Of a DNA stretch of 64,000 bases, positions 42,366 to 50,853 are shown piece after piece. Under the pieces are notes generated by a model. The model searched no databases. It saw only the letters and a list, made by a program, of their open reading frames with translations, and had not been told where the DNA came from. The stretch is taken from contig NZ_KB907991.1 in assembly GCF_000382265.1 (NCBI RefSeq), forward strand, positions 1 through 64,000. Direction: 5' to 3'. This DNA comes from Yoonia vestfoldensis DSM 16212. GTDB lineage: Bacteria > Pseudomonadota > Alphaproteobacteria > Rhodobacterales > Rhodobacteraceae. The translations under genes and the position numbers were made by a program. Each line of letters begins with the position of its first letter. Position 1 is the stretch's first letter.

Positions 42366-43538
42366 ATGTCATTCAACACGCCCATCGACCGCCGCAACAT
42401 CAACAGTTCCAAATGGGACAAGATGGAACAGCTGTTCGGCGTGTCGCCAAAGGACGGGCTGGCGATGTGGACCGCCGACAGCGATTACCCCACAGCACCC
42501 TGCGTTCTGGCCGCCATCGACCGCGCACGCGCGCATGGCGTGTTCGGCTACGGGATCGACGGGACAGATTATACCGATGCGATCACATGGTGGATGCAGA
42601 ACCGGCATGGCTGGACAGTGGACCCTGACTGGATTCTTTCGACCCAAGGGCTGGGCAATGCCATCGCGCTATCGCTGCAATTGTGGTCGGAACCGGGCGA
42701 TGCCGCCGCGATCTTCACCCCTGTTTACCATGAATTCGCCCACAAGATCACCCGTGCGGGCCGTGTCGTCACCACCTGCCCGCTGGTGCGCGACGGCGAT
42801 ACCTATGTGCTTGACCTCGATGACGCCAAGGCGCGGCTGACCGGCCGCGAAAAGCTGCTGATCTGGTGTTCGCCGCAAAACCCGTCGGGACGGGTCTGGA
42901 CCACGGCCGAATTGCGCGCCGTCGCCGCCTTTGCGCGCGACAACGGGATGCTGCTGATCAGCGATGAAATCCATCACGATCTGGTCTACCGCGACCATGA
43001 TTTCGTGCCGATGGCCGTGGCCGCCCCCGATTTCGCGGACAACACCGTCTATCTGACAGCCGCGTCCAAGACTTTCAACATCGCAGGCCAGCGCACCGGC
43101 AACATGATTATCCCCAACGCGCAGTTACGCGGGCAGGCGCAGGCCGGGCAAGCGATGATGGATTACAAACCGGGATGCCTTGCCATCGCGATGATCACCG
43201 CCGCCTATTCCCCCGAAGGCGCGGCATGGGCCGATGCGCAGATGGACCACCTGCAGGCCAACCGCGACCTGTTGCAGGACGGTCTACGCGCGATTCCGGG
43301 CGTCTGGTCGATGCCGCTGCAATCGACCTATCTGGCCTGGGTGGATTTTTCAGGCACCGGCATGGACCATGCCGAGATCGCGGCGCGCATCCGGGACGAG
43401 GCAAAAATCGCCGTCTCGCCCGGTCCGGCCTTTGGCACCGGCGGCGAAAGCTTTATGCGAATCAACTTCGCCACGCAGCGCCATGTGGTCGAGGACGCGG
43501 TCGCGCGCCTGCAACACGCGTTCCGCGACCTGCAATAG
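42366..43538 (+). CDS. PLP-dependent C-S lyase, PatB/MalY type
   Basis: A 390-residue fold-type I PLP enzyme. It begins with the PatB-like DRRNINSSKWDKM, has MWTADSDYPTAPCV, CSPQNPSGRVWT and the lysine motif LTAASKTFNIAGQRTGNMI. It likely cleaves cystathionine or cysteine conjugates (cystathionine beta-lyase activity). The start at 42366 is preferred because it begins at the family N-terminus. It stands alone, divergent from the deformylase operon. Confidence 0.9.
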   Translation: MSFNTPIDRRNINSSKWDKMEQLFGVSPKDGLAMWTADSDYPTAPCVLAAIDRARAHGVFGYGIDGTDYTDAITWWMQNRHGWTVDPDWILSTQGLGNAIALSLQLWSEPGDAAAIFTPVYHEFAHKITRAGRVVTTCPLVRDGDTYVLDLDDAKARLTGREKLLIWCSPQNPSGRVWTTAELRAVAAFARDNGMLLISDEIHHDLVYRDHDFVPMAVAAPDFADNTVYLTAASKTFNIAGQRTGNMIIPNAQLRGQAQAGQAMMDYKPGCLAIAMITAAYSPEGAAWADAQMDHLQANRDLLQDGLRAIPGVWSMPLQSTYLAWVDFSGTGMDHAEIAARIRDEAKIAVSPGPAFGTGGESFMRINFATQRHVVEDAVARLQHAFRDLQ

Positions 43539-43543
43539 AGCGG

Positions 43544-43897
43544 TCAGTTGCGGTTTTCGATCAGCCCTGCCGGCACAAAGTCAGGATGCACGAAATCCGC
43601 AGCGGGCCTGTCGGCGACCGGCGTGAGCCATTTGAATTCGAACACCCGTTCATCGTCATCCTCGACAGCGGACACCACAAGACATTGATACAGATGCTTC
43701 GGCCCGTCATATATATCGACATGCCCGCGCAATTTGTCGGACCCTTCGATGTCCAGCGCGAACCCGCCATCCCAGAGCCGCCGTATACGATAGGTCGCAT
43801 CGCCATCGCGCACAGACAGGCGATCCTTGCGGCGCAAGGCGGCTTTACGCGCGTCTTCCAATCCCTTGCGCACAGCTTCCGGTAAAAACGTATACAT
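43544..43897 (-). CDS. Conserved small protein, function unknown
   Basis: A 117-residue protein with a basic N-terminal helix (LEDARKAALRRKDRLSVR) and a beta-rich centre (YRIRRLWDGGFALDI, VDIYDGPKHLYQCLVVSAVEDDDERVFEFKWL). GGAGG precedes the start. No family I can name; coding is supported by codon pattern, ribosome binding site and tight spacing (5 bases from the PatB-type stop). Likely cytoplasmic. Confidence 0.75.
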   Translation of the reverse strand: MYTFLPEAVRKGLEDARKAALRRKDRLSVRDGDATYRIRRLWDGGFALDIEGSDKLRGHVDIYDGPKHLYQCLVVSAVEDDDERVFEFKWLTPVADRPAADFVHPDFVPAGLIENRN

Positions 43898-43993
43898 GCG
43901 AATCCTCCACTACTTCCGTAAGTGTGGACCCACAAAGGTAAAAATCAAGTAACGGCATCCGCCGCAACGCAGCGTGGTGCAGACGCGCGCCAG

Positions 43994-44764
43994 TCAATCC
44001 GCCTTGACGCGCGGGCGCAAGACATGCGGTTTGGTGGAATCGTATAGCGCTGAATCCGGAAAACCGTGGTTTTCCGACAGCGCGGGCCCCACAAGGATCA
44101 GCGCTGTGCGGGTGATTTTTGCGGCCCTGACCTGTGCATGGATATCGCTCAGCGTGCCGCGCAGGATCATCTGGTCCGGCCAGCCCACGCGGTAGATCAC
44201 CGCCACAGGACAATCGGCCCCATAGAACGGCACAAGCTGCCGCTCGATCTCGCGCAGGGCGCGGATGCCCAGATGGATCGCAAGCGTCGCACCTGAACGG
44301 GCAAAGTTTTCCAAAGTCTCGCCCGCAGGCATGCCCGTCGATTTCATCGACATACGCGTCAGGATGATCGATTGCGCCACTTCCGGCACGGTCAGTTCGG
44401 TGCCCAGCGCCGCCGCCGCCGCCGCATAGGCGGGAACACCGGGGATGATCTGGTAATCGATCCCGTCCGCCTTCAGCCGCCGGATTTGCTCGGCGATGGC
44501 CCCATAAAGCGACGGATCCCCCGAATGTACCCGCGCCACATCCTGCCCTTTGGCATGGGCGGCCAGAATCACGCCATGCGTGTCATCCAGCGTCATGGAG
44601 GCTGTATCCATCACCAGCGCATCCGCGGGCGCACATGCCACGACAGCCTCGGGCACCAGCGATCCGGCATACAGGCACACAGGGCATTCCCCAATCACCC
44701 GCGCCGCCTTGAGCGTCAGCAATTCCGGATCGCCCGGACCTGCCCCAATGAAATACACCGTCAT
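43994..44764 (-). CDS. cobM: Precorrin-4 C11-methyltransferase CobM
   Basis: A 256-residue SAM-dependent tetrapyrrole methylase. The N-terminus MTVYFIGAGPGDPELLTLKA and RVHSGDPSLYGAIAEQI are the family signatures, and ELTVPEVAQSIILTR supports CobM/CbiF. It methylates C-11 of precorrin-4 in cobalamin synthesis. It is the last gene of the ring cluster, 42 bases after the cbiG-cobJ fusion; a dispersed element fills most of that gap. Confidence 0.93.
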   Translation of the reverse strand: MTVYFIGAGPGDPELLTLKAARVIGECPVCLYAGSLVPEAVVACAPADALVMDTASMTLDDTHGVILAAHAKGQDVARVHSGDPSLYGAIAEQIRRLKADGIDYQIIPGVPAYAAAAAALGTELTVPEVAQSIILTRMSMKSTGMPAGETLENFARSGATLAIHLGIRALREIERQLVPFYGADCPVAVIYRVGWPDQMILRGTLSDIHAQVRAAKITRTALILVGPALSENHGFPDSALYDSTKPHVLRPRVKAD

Positions 44765-44765
44765 C

Positions 44766-44800
44766 TTCTTATTTCCCCAAATACTCCCGCCGGCAGGCGG
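44766..44800 (-). repeat. Dispersed element copy between cbiG-cobJ and cobM
   Basis: Read on the minus strand it has CCGCCTGCCGGCGGGAGTATTT and then an A-rich part ending AAGAAG directly before the cobM ATG. It is a diverged type-2 copy. It could act as a weak terminator, and its purine-rich end serves as leader for cobM. Confidence 0.6.
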
Positions 44801-44806
44801 AACATG

Positions 44807-46618
44807 TCATCCTGCCGCCAGATCGCCGTCAATCTTGCGGGCATAACCGCGCGGCGTATACATCCGCGGCCCCGTCCCCAACTGCGCCAGCCGTGAATGC
44901 GACGACCCCACCAGCACCACCGTCAGCATATCGACCTCGTCCACATCGAGCTGGTCCAGACGGCGATAGCGGATGTGTTCCTCCGGCCGCCCCAGCGACG
45001 AGGCCAGCATTACCGGCGTATCCGCAGGGCGGTGGCGCAACAGGATATCGCGCGCCTCGGCCAGCAGGGTGCGGCGGCGCAAGGATACAGGGTTATAGAA
45101 GGCAATCACGAAGTCGCCTTCCGCTGCCGCCTGCAACCGCTTGACGATATCACCGCGCGGCGTCAGCAGATCCGACAGCGAGATCGCGCAAAAATCATGC
45201 CCCAAAGGCGCACCTGCCCGTGCCGCAGCCCCTTGCAAAGCACTGACACCGGGCGAACAGATCACCTCGACCCGGCGCGCGGCGTCCGACACGCCCATCT
45301 GGTCAGGGCTGCGGTCCAAAAGTTCGAACACCAGCGCCCCCATCGCGTAAATCCCCGCATCCCCCGAACAGACCAGCGCCACGTTCTTGCCCTTGCCTGC
45401 CTGTTCCAGCGCATAGCGGCAACGGTCCTCCTCGCCCCCCAGCGGGAAATCCGACCGTTCCTTGCCCACGGCCAAAGGCCCGAGCAGATCAATGTAAAGC
45501 CCGTAGCCCACCAGTTCCTCGGCCTCGGCCACCAGCCGCGACACTTCGGGCGTGCGCCACGCCGCCTGCCCGGGACCGATCCCCACGACGGACAAGCGCC
45601 CGCGCGCACGGCCCGCCAGCGCGGTGATCGGCGCGGGCGCAATCGCCAGCGCACAGGTGGCATTCGCCGTCTTGCGCTTGGCCACCAGCAAGGTCGCCTC
45701 CGCCCCCGCCTGCGCCAGTGCCGCCGCCTCGGCCACGCCATGGGTGCCGACCTCGGCAAACACCACCTCCGACGGATTGGCCAGCCGTGGCGTCAGCGCC
45801 TCAAGCTCTGCCGCCGCGAACAAACGCAATGGCACACCCATCGCGCGCGCCAGATCGATGATCGCAGGTTCATCGGCCTTCAGCGTGATCGTGTTGACAG
45901 ACTGCACCGCTTCCGGCGCGACACCAGCCTGGGCCAGCACCTCGGCCACCAGCGCCGCCATTTCCGCAGGCTCGCAGTCGCGCGCACAACCCAGACCCAA
46001 GGTCAACCGCTGCGGCGCGAATTGCAGATGCGCCTGCCCCAGATCGGGTTGCGCCTCCATCATGCAGGACAGCCGGACCGCATCGCCTTTGGGCAGGTCC
46101 GCAAGCCAAGGTGCATCTCCCGACACCTGCGCGCCGCCACCCGCCAAAAGCGCGGCCATCGCCTCCTTTGCATCACGGCGGTTCACCAGCCGCCAGCCCG
46201 CGGGCGGCTCATCCAGCGCCACTCCCAGCGCCACATCCCCCGCCGTCGTCACCGCCGCCACAGCGCCCAAAGCATCCGCGATCCGCGCGGCCAGCCGGTT
46301 CGCCCCACGATGGCCACCGAGCAACGGCACCACAACCGCGCCATCGTCGGACACTGCGATCACCGGCGGTTCGGCCGTCTTGTCCGCGAGCAACGGCGCC
46401 ACCGCACGGATCAATATCCCCGCCGCGCAAACGCCTACGACCGGCACACCGGCTGCGAACAGATCGCGCGCATGATCCAGCGCATTGGGGAAATAGGCAT
46501 CCGCGCGCGCCACACGCCCTTCGCGGCCATGCACCTGTGCGCCCAGCGCGGCGGCCACACGGTGCGCCACAGCCTCTCCCGAGGCGGACAGCGCCAGAAC
46601 AACCGGTTTCACAGCCAT
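44807..46618 (-). CDS. cbiG-cobJ: CbiG fused to precorrin-3B C17-methyltransferase CobJ
   Basis: A 603-residue fusion. Residues 1 to about 340 are CbiG-like (N-terminal GEAVAHRVAAALGAQVHGR, middle VCAAGILIRAVAPLLADK, and a C-terminal CobE-like unit LTLGLGCARDCEPAEMAALV). Residues about 345-603 are CobJ, with VVGIGPGQAAWRTPEV and LVCSGDAGIYAMGALVFEL. CobJ methylates C-17 with ring contraction; CbiG hydrolyses the delta-lactone in the cobalt-early pathway. Overlaps cobI by 10 bases. The fusion is seen in other alphaproteobacteria. Confidence 0.9.
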   Translation of the reverse strand: MAVKPVVLALSASGEAVAHRVAAALGAQVHGREGRVARADAYFPNALDHARDLFAAGVPVVGVCAAGILIRAVAPLLADKTAEPPVIAVSDDGAVVVPLLGGHRGANRLAARIADALGAVAAVTTAGDVALGVALDEPPAGWRLVNRRDAKEAMAALLAGGGAQVSGDAPWLADLPKGDAVRLSCMMEAQPDLGQAHLQFAPQRLTLGLGCARDCEPAEMAALVAEVLAQAGVAPEAVQSVNTITLKADEPAIIDLARAMGVPLRLFAAAELEALTPRLANPSEVVFAEVGTHGVAEAAALAQAGAEATLLVAKRKTANATCALAIAPAPITALAGRARGRLSVVGIGPGQAAWRTPEVSRLVAEAEELVGYGLYIDLLGPLAVGKERSDFPLGGEEDRCRYALEQAGKGKNVALVCSGDAGIYAMGALVFELLDRSPDQMGVSDAARRVEVICSPGVSALQGAAARAGAPLGHDFCAISLSDLLTPRGDIVKRLQAAAEGDFVIAFYNPVSLRRRTLLAEARDILLRHRPADTPVMLASSLGRPEEHIRYRRLDQLDVDEVDMLTVVLVGSSHSRLAQLGTGPRMYTPRGYARKIDGDLAAG

Positions 46619-47310
46619 GGATCAGCCCCTTTGGTCAGCAGGATCATCGAAAAATAAGGTGCGGTCGCCGGCGCATCCGCCAAAGGCAGCACGACTTCGT
46701 CGGGCAGGGTCGCGCGTTCGACATAGACCGCCATACCCGTCAGCCCCAGATCCGCAATCACCGCGCGGATCTTGGCCAGATGGCGGCCCACCTTCATGAT
46801 GACGACACTCTCCGCCCCAGCAATCCGCGCGCGCAATTCATGCTCTGGCAAGGGGCCGGGCAGCACGGTCAACCGCTCGTTGCGCGCGACCAGCGGCTTG
46901 CCCGCGCGGGCGGCACAGGCGGTGATGGATGTCACACCCGGCACGACCTCGACGCGGTAACGATCCGACAGGCGCGCAAACAGATACATGAACGAGCCGT
47001 AAAAGAACGGGTCCCCCTCGCACAGGCACACGACATCCTGCCCCGCCTGCAGCGCCGCCGCGATCTGCACGGCTCCGGCATCATAGGCCGCCTGCGCCGG
47101 CGCGCGCTCCACGCTCATCGGCACATCCATCACGATCTCGCGGGCGTGCGGCGAGATCAGGTCCGCCGCAATCGCGCGCGCGAAACTCGCCGCCCCCGCC
47201 AGCGTCGGATAGGCGACAACCGCTGCGCTTTCGATCAGGCGCGCGGCGCGCAGGGTCATCAGATCAGGCGCACCGGGGCCTACGCCCACGCCATAAAGAA
47301 CACCTGTCAT
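46609..47310 (-). CDS. cobI: Precorrin-2 C20-methyltransferase CobI
   Basis: A 233-residue SAM-dependent methylase. LYGVGVGPGAPDLMTLRAARLI and CLCEGDPFFYGSFMYLF are CobI/CbiL signatures. The start at 47310 is preferred over the ATG at 47319 because GGAAG then sits about 9 bases upstream; that site belongs to the dispersed repeat element. It commits precorrin-2 to corrinoid synthesis. Confidence 0.93.
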   Translation of the reverse strand: MTGVLYGVGVGPGAPDLMTLRAARLIESAAVVAYPTLAGAASFARAIAADLISPHAREIVMDVPMSVERAPAQAAYDAGAVQIAAALQAGQDVVCLCEGDPFFYGSFMYLFARLSDRYRVEVVPGVTSITACAARAGKPLVARNERLTVLPGPLPEHELRARIAGAESVVIMKVGRHLAKIRAVIADLGLTGMAVYVERATLPDEVVLPLADAPATAPYFSMILLTKGADPWL

Positions 47311-47317
47311 TCCGCCC

Positions 47318-47427
47318 ATCTTCCGAGCCCAAATATCCCCGCCGGAGGCAAGCGGCGGAGCCGCTTGAGGGGCGCAGCCCCTCGGCGCTTGCGCGCCTCA
47401 CCCCGGAGTATTTTTGGAAAAAAGAAG
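47318..47427. repeat. Composite repeat: type-1 and type-2 element copies facing each other
   Basis: A 32-base type-1 copy (47318-47349, identical to 57746-57777) and a type-2 copy on the opposite strand (about 47393-47427) bracket a GC-rich centre with hairpin GAGGGGC/GCCCCTC. It fills the cobL-cobI gap, supplies the ribosome binding site of cobI, and resembles the paired-repeat layout of REP/BIME elements. Confidence 0.7.
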
Positions 47428-47472
47428 TCGCAAAGATCAAGACGCATGATCATTCCTTCCTGACCATGGCCA

Positions 47473-48675
47473 TCATCTTTTCACGAGGCTCCACTGCGTT
47501 ACCGGCATCAGCGGTCGCCAGCCGGTCAGCCGCCCCACGGGTTCGGCGCGATGCACCGAGAGTTTCACCAGATCGCCGCCATGCGCCTTGTGCAGCGCGA
47601 TCAGTTCCGCCTCGCTTTCCAATGTGACGGCATTGGCCACCAACCGCCCCAAGGGGCGCAACGCCGCCCATGCCGCTTCAAATGTCTCGCGGCTCAGCCC
47701 GCCACCGATGAAGATCGCGTCCGGCGCATCGAGGCCGTGCAAGGCATCGGGCACCATCCCGTCGATGAGTTCCAGCTTCGGCGCACCCAAGGCCAGCGCG
47801 TTGGCCGCGGCAAAGGCGCGCCTGTCCGCGCGCGGTTCGATCCCGATGGCGCGGGCATAGCGCGCGGCGCGCATCCATTCGATCGCGACAGACCCGCAGC
47901 CGCAGCCGATATCCCACAATAGCGCGCCGCGCATCGGCATCAGCTTGGCCAGGGTCGCCGCGCGGACCTCTTGCTTGGTCATGGTGCCGTCAGACTGGAA
48001 TAGCTCATCCGCCAACCCCGGCACGCGCGGCAGCAAGGCCGCATCGGGGGCGGCAATACAGTCGACTGCAAGTGTGTTGAAGGCTGGCACCTCATGTGCC
48101 CAGCTTTCGGCCAGCCCATCAAACCGCGCCTCGTCCTTGCCGCCCATCGCGGCCAGCACCGTCATGCGCGACTGCCCGAAGCCCCGCGCAGTCAGAAACG
48201 CGGCAATCTGGGCGGGCGTTTCAGCCCCCGTCGTCAGGATCAAGAGCCGCGCGTCGGGCTGGATAAACGCGATCATCTGTTCGACGGGACGACCATGCAC
48301 CGTCAGCGTTTCAACATCCGCGAGCGACCAGCCCATTCGCGCCGCCGCCAGCTGGAACGCCGAGAGTTGCGGGTGATAGACGATCTGCGCGGGATCGATC
48401 GCGCGGCCGATCCGTGCGCCGGCGGAAAACCACAAAGGGTCCCCCGTCGCCAGCACGACCACACGCCGCCCGCGCAGTCCTTCAATCGTGGAAATCAGCG
48501 CATCAAACGGATGCGGCCATGCGAGCCGCTCTGCGTCCAAGTTCTCGGCCAGCACATGATGGCGGTCGCCGCCGATGATGACCTCGGCCGCTTCCACGAC
48601 AGCACGCGTCGCAGGCAAAAGCCCCGCCATCCCGTCCTCGCCAATGCCGACGATATGCAGCCAGGGATCAGACAT
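47473..48675 (-). CDS. cobL: Precorrin-6Y C5,15-methyltransferase (decarboxylating) CobL
   Basis: A 400-residue two-domain protein. Residues 1 to about 200 are CbiE-like (WLHIVGIGEDGMAGL, VVVLATGDPLWFSAGARIG). Residues about 215-400 are CbiT-like with SAM motif LLWDIGCGCGSVAIEWM. It methylates C-5 and C-15 and removes the acetate carboxyl. The start at 48675 overlaps cobH by 8 bases. A 162-base gap with the composite repeat separates it from cobI. Confidence 0.93.
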   Translation of the reverse strand: MSDPWLHIVGIGEDGMAGLLPATRAVVEAAEVIIGGDRHHVLAENLDAERLAWPHPFDALISTIEGLRGRRVVVLATGDPLWFSAGARIGRAIDPAQIVYHPQLSAFQLAAARMGWSLADVETLTVHGRPVEQMIAFIQPDARLLILTTGAETPAQIAAFLTARGFGQSRMTVLAAMGGKDEARFDGLAESWAHEVPAFNTLAVDCIAAPDAALLPRVPGLADELFQSDGTMTKQEVRAATLAKLMPMRGALLWDIGCGCGSVAIEWMRAARYARAIGIEPRADRRAFAAANALALGAPKLELIDGMVPDALHGLDAPDAIFIGGGLSRETFEAAWAALRPLGRLVANAVTLESEAELIALHKAHGGDLVKLSVHRAEPVGRLTGWRPLMPVTQWSLVKR

Positions 48676-49324
48676 CTTCGGGCAACCCCGCAGCCAATGC
48701 ATTCACCGCAGCCGAGGCCATCGCCGACCCGCCGCGCCGCCCCCGCAGCGCGATGAAATCGCAGCCGCGCGGATCACGGGCAAGCTCGGCCTTGCTTTCG
48801 GCGGCCCCCACGAAACCCACCGGAAAGCCAAGGATCACCGCGGGTTTCGGCCAGCCCGCATCGAGCAGTTCCAGCAGGTGAAACAATGCCGTCGGCGCGT
48901 TGCCAATGGCGACGACTGCCCCCTCGATCCGGTCGCGCCACAGTTCCATGGCAGCGGCGGACCGTGTGTTGCCGATCTGCGCGGCAAGCGCGGGCACCGC
49001 AGGATCGTTCAGCGTCACGACCACCGCGTTGCCCGCTGGCAAATACCGCCGGATGATCCCCGCACCGACCATTTCGCAATCACACAGCACAGGCGCGCCC
49101 GCGCGCAACGCGGCCTGCCCCGCCTCGGCGACCTGCGCGGAATAGGCGAGCCTGTCGACAATCTCGACCATCCCGCAGGCATGAATCAGCCGCGTCATCA
49201 GCGGATGCAGCGCAGGCGCGAAACGGTCCAGCCGCGCCTCGGCCCGCACGGTGGCAAAGCTTTGCGCATAGATCGCCTTGGGGTCGGTCTCGTAGGGGCG
49301 CAAGGCGATACCTTTCCCGCTCAA
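48668..49324 (-). CDS. cobH: Precorrin-8X methylmutase CobH
   Basis: A 218-residue protein of the CobH/CbiC family. Conserved strings are IHACGMVEIVDRLAYS, LCDCEMVGAGI and VILGFPVGFVGAAESKAEL, the first holding the catalytic histidine. It moves the methyl group from C-11 to C-12, yielding hydrogenobyrinate. The start overlaps the cbiX stop by four bases and the end overlaps cobL. Confidence 0.94.
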   Translation of the reverse strand: MSGKGIALRPYETDPKAIYAQSFATVRAEARLDRFAPALHPLMTRLIHACGMVEIVDRLAYSAQVAEAGQAALRAGAPVLCDCEMVGAGIIRRYLPAGNAVVVTLNDPAVPALAAQIGNTRSAAAMELWRDRIEGAVVAIGNAPTALFHLLELLDAGWPKPAVILGFPVGFVGAAESKAELARDPRGCDFIALRGRRGGSAMASAAVNALAAGLPEDV

Positions 49325-50541
49325 CGCTTTAGCGTCTTGCGCGCGCTTTCGGGTCCATGCGGATGTTTGGCATGGGGGTAAGGCGCGTGCTGATGCTCAT
49401 GGTCATGGTGGTGATGGTCGTGATCATGCGGATGGTCGTGGTCATGATGGTGGTGATCGTGGTGATGATCCTGCGCGGTCAGACGGCACATGCCGGTGCA
49501 GAACGTGTCGCAAAGCGCGCAATCCGCCACGTTCGACCCCGGCGCGCTGGCGCCTTGGCCTTCGACATGGTGGTGGTGGCTTTCCTGCACGGCGCCGACC
49601 TCACCCTCGAACCCAAGCACCTGCGTGCGGTATTTGCACAAAACGCAGGTCGCGGGCGGCACCGCGCCAAAGGCGGGGTGGCTGCGGTCGGCGGCGCTGA
49701 TCGTGTGGCTGTGGCCGTCCTCCAACGCCAGAACCTGCGCACGATAGCCGCAGATGCCGCAATTGGGCGGCGGGGTCGCGCTGTCCTGCTCCAGGATCCG
49801 CTCGGCAAAGGTTTCGAGCACCTTGGGATGATCGCCAAGGTATCCGGCCTTGACGAACTGGATTTCGGGATGTTCGGCGGCGACCTGATCGGTGAACCCG
49901 TAAATCCGGTCGATCAGGATGCCCGAGAACAGGAAATAGGGGAACACGATGATCCGCTTGTAAGGCAGGCGCGCGGCATGTTGCAGGCAAGGCTCGACCA
50001 AGGGGAAGGTCACGCCTGAATAGCCGACCTCGCACCAGCCGAACCCCATGCCTTCCTGAATCATCCGCGCGATTTTTGCGACATTGCCATTGGCGTCAGG
50101 GTCGGAGGCCCCGCGCCCGATGACGACAAGGCAAGTGTCCGTCAACGCGACCTTGCCGTGTTTGACGTTCGCGCGGTCCACCGCTTCCTGCACGCGGCCT
50201 GCGGCGGCGGCGATCATCTTGGGGTCGATGCCCAGTTCGCGGCCGTAATTCACGCTGATCCCGTGCTTGGCGGCATAGGTGTTCAGCACGGTGGGAATAT
50301 CGTTCTTGGCATGCATCGCGGCGAACAGCATCCCCGGCACCGCCAATATCCGGTCGCAGCCCGCGGCGCGCAACCGGTCCAGCCCGTCGCGGATCACCGG
50401 ATTGGCGAATTCCAGATAGCCATAGTCGGTCATCCAGTCATCCGGCAGATAGGTGGGCAGTTTTTCCGCCAGCACGGCGAATTCATCGACGGCAGACTGG
50501 CTCCGCGACCCGTGCCCACAAATCATCACACCTGTTTTCAT
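49321..50541 (-). CDS. cbiX: CbiX-type cobaltochelatase with Cys- and His-rich tail
   Basis: A 406-residue protein. Residues 1 to about 270 are a two-unit CbiX/SirB chelatase: MKTGVMICGHGSRSQ has the metal-binding histidine and IIVFPYFLFSGILIDRI is typical. The tail holds a duplicated motif CGICGYRAQVL / CVLCKYRTQVL, then a cysteine group CALCDTFCTGMC, and ends in a stretch of about 35 residues rich in His and Asp. The tail suggests an Fe-S cluster and cobalt storage. The start at 50541 is at the family N-terminus. First gene of the corrin-ring operon. Confidence 0.9.
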   Translation of the reverse strand: MKTGVMICGHGSRSQSAVDEFAVLAEKLPTYLPDDWMTDYGYLEFANPVIRDGLDRLRAAGCDRILAVPGMLFAAMHAKNDIPTVLNTYAAKHGISVNYGRELGIDPKMIAAAAGRVQEAVDRANVKHGKVALTDTCLVVIGRGASDPDANGNVAKIARMIQEGMGFGWCEVGYSGVTFPLVEPCLQHAARLPYKRIIVFPYFLFSGILIDRIYGFTDQVAAEHPEIQFVKAGYLGDHPKVLETFAERILEQDSATPPPNCGICGYRAQVLALEDGHSHTISAADRSHPAFGAVPPATCVLCKYRTQVLGFEGEVGAVQESHHHHVEGQGASAPGSNVADCALCDTFCTGMCRLTAQDHHHDHHHHDHDHPHDHDHHHHDHEHQHAPYPHAKHPHGPESARKTLKR

Positions 50542-50853
50542 GCTGTTTTCCCCTCGCCACTGGCACGGATGGTCATCCGTAAATCCGGTTGTCCCGACAT
50601 GACCAGAGACCCGCAAGCCACGGGTGCGACGATGCGACATTCGGGTCCCCGCTTGGGTCGACCGCCCTGTCTCCAACCGTTCTGGCCCTGCACGGGCTTC
50701 GTCTCCTCCGCCGTATAGACCGGACGGCCCGACGGGGCAAACCGTTAAGCGGCGCAACATGCGTCCGGCACGACTCGTCTTGACATCAGTCTGGTGCTAT
50801 CGCTAGGCCAGAACAGGGTCAGACAATATGGGAACATCGTGGAAGGCTGGTAC
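50542..50853. other. Upstream region of cbiX, no recognisable element
   Basis: About 310 bases between divergent cbiX and the glycosyltransferase-like gene. I looked for cobalamin-riboswitch core strings on the minus strand and did not find a convincing B12 box. Promoters of both genes must lie here. Confidence 0.35.

Noticed and set aside
40268-42628. Long plus-strand open frame across fmt and the deformylase genes
   Set aside because: Mirror of the real minus-strand genes; the translation is low-complexity and has no domain.
44897-46657. Plus-strand open frame of nearly 600 codons across the cbiG-cobJ gene
   Set aside because: Opposite-strand shadow of the fusion gene; the product is an Arg/Gln/His-rich string without motifs.
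49360-49460. CAT/ATG-rich short tandem pattern resembling a microsatellite or CRISPR-like repeat
   Set aside because: It is the coding sequence of the His-rich CbiX tail; the units have no fixed length or spacers. The same holds for the His/Asp run in cobW at about 63210-63295.
50542-50793. Possible cobalamin riboswitch in front of cbiX
   Set aside because: A GCCACTGG string occurs only on the wrong strand, and no B12 box or CGACTGTA-like core was found on the cbiX strand. A covariance-model search would settle it.
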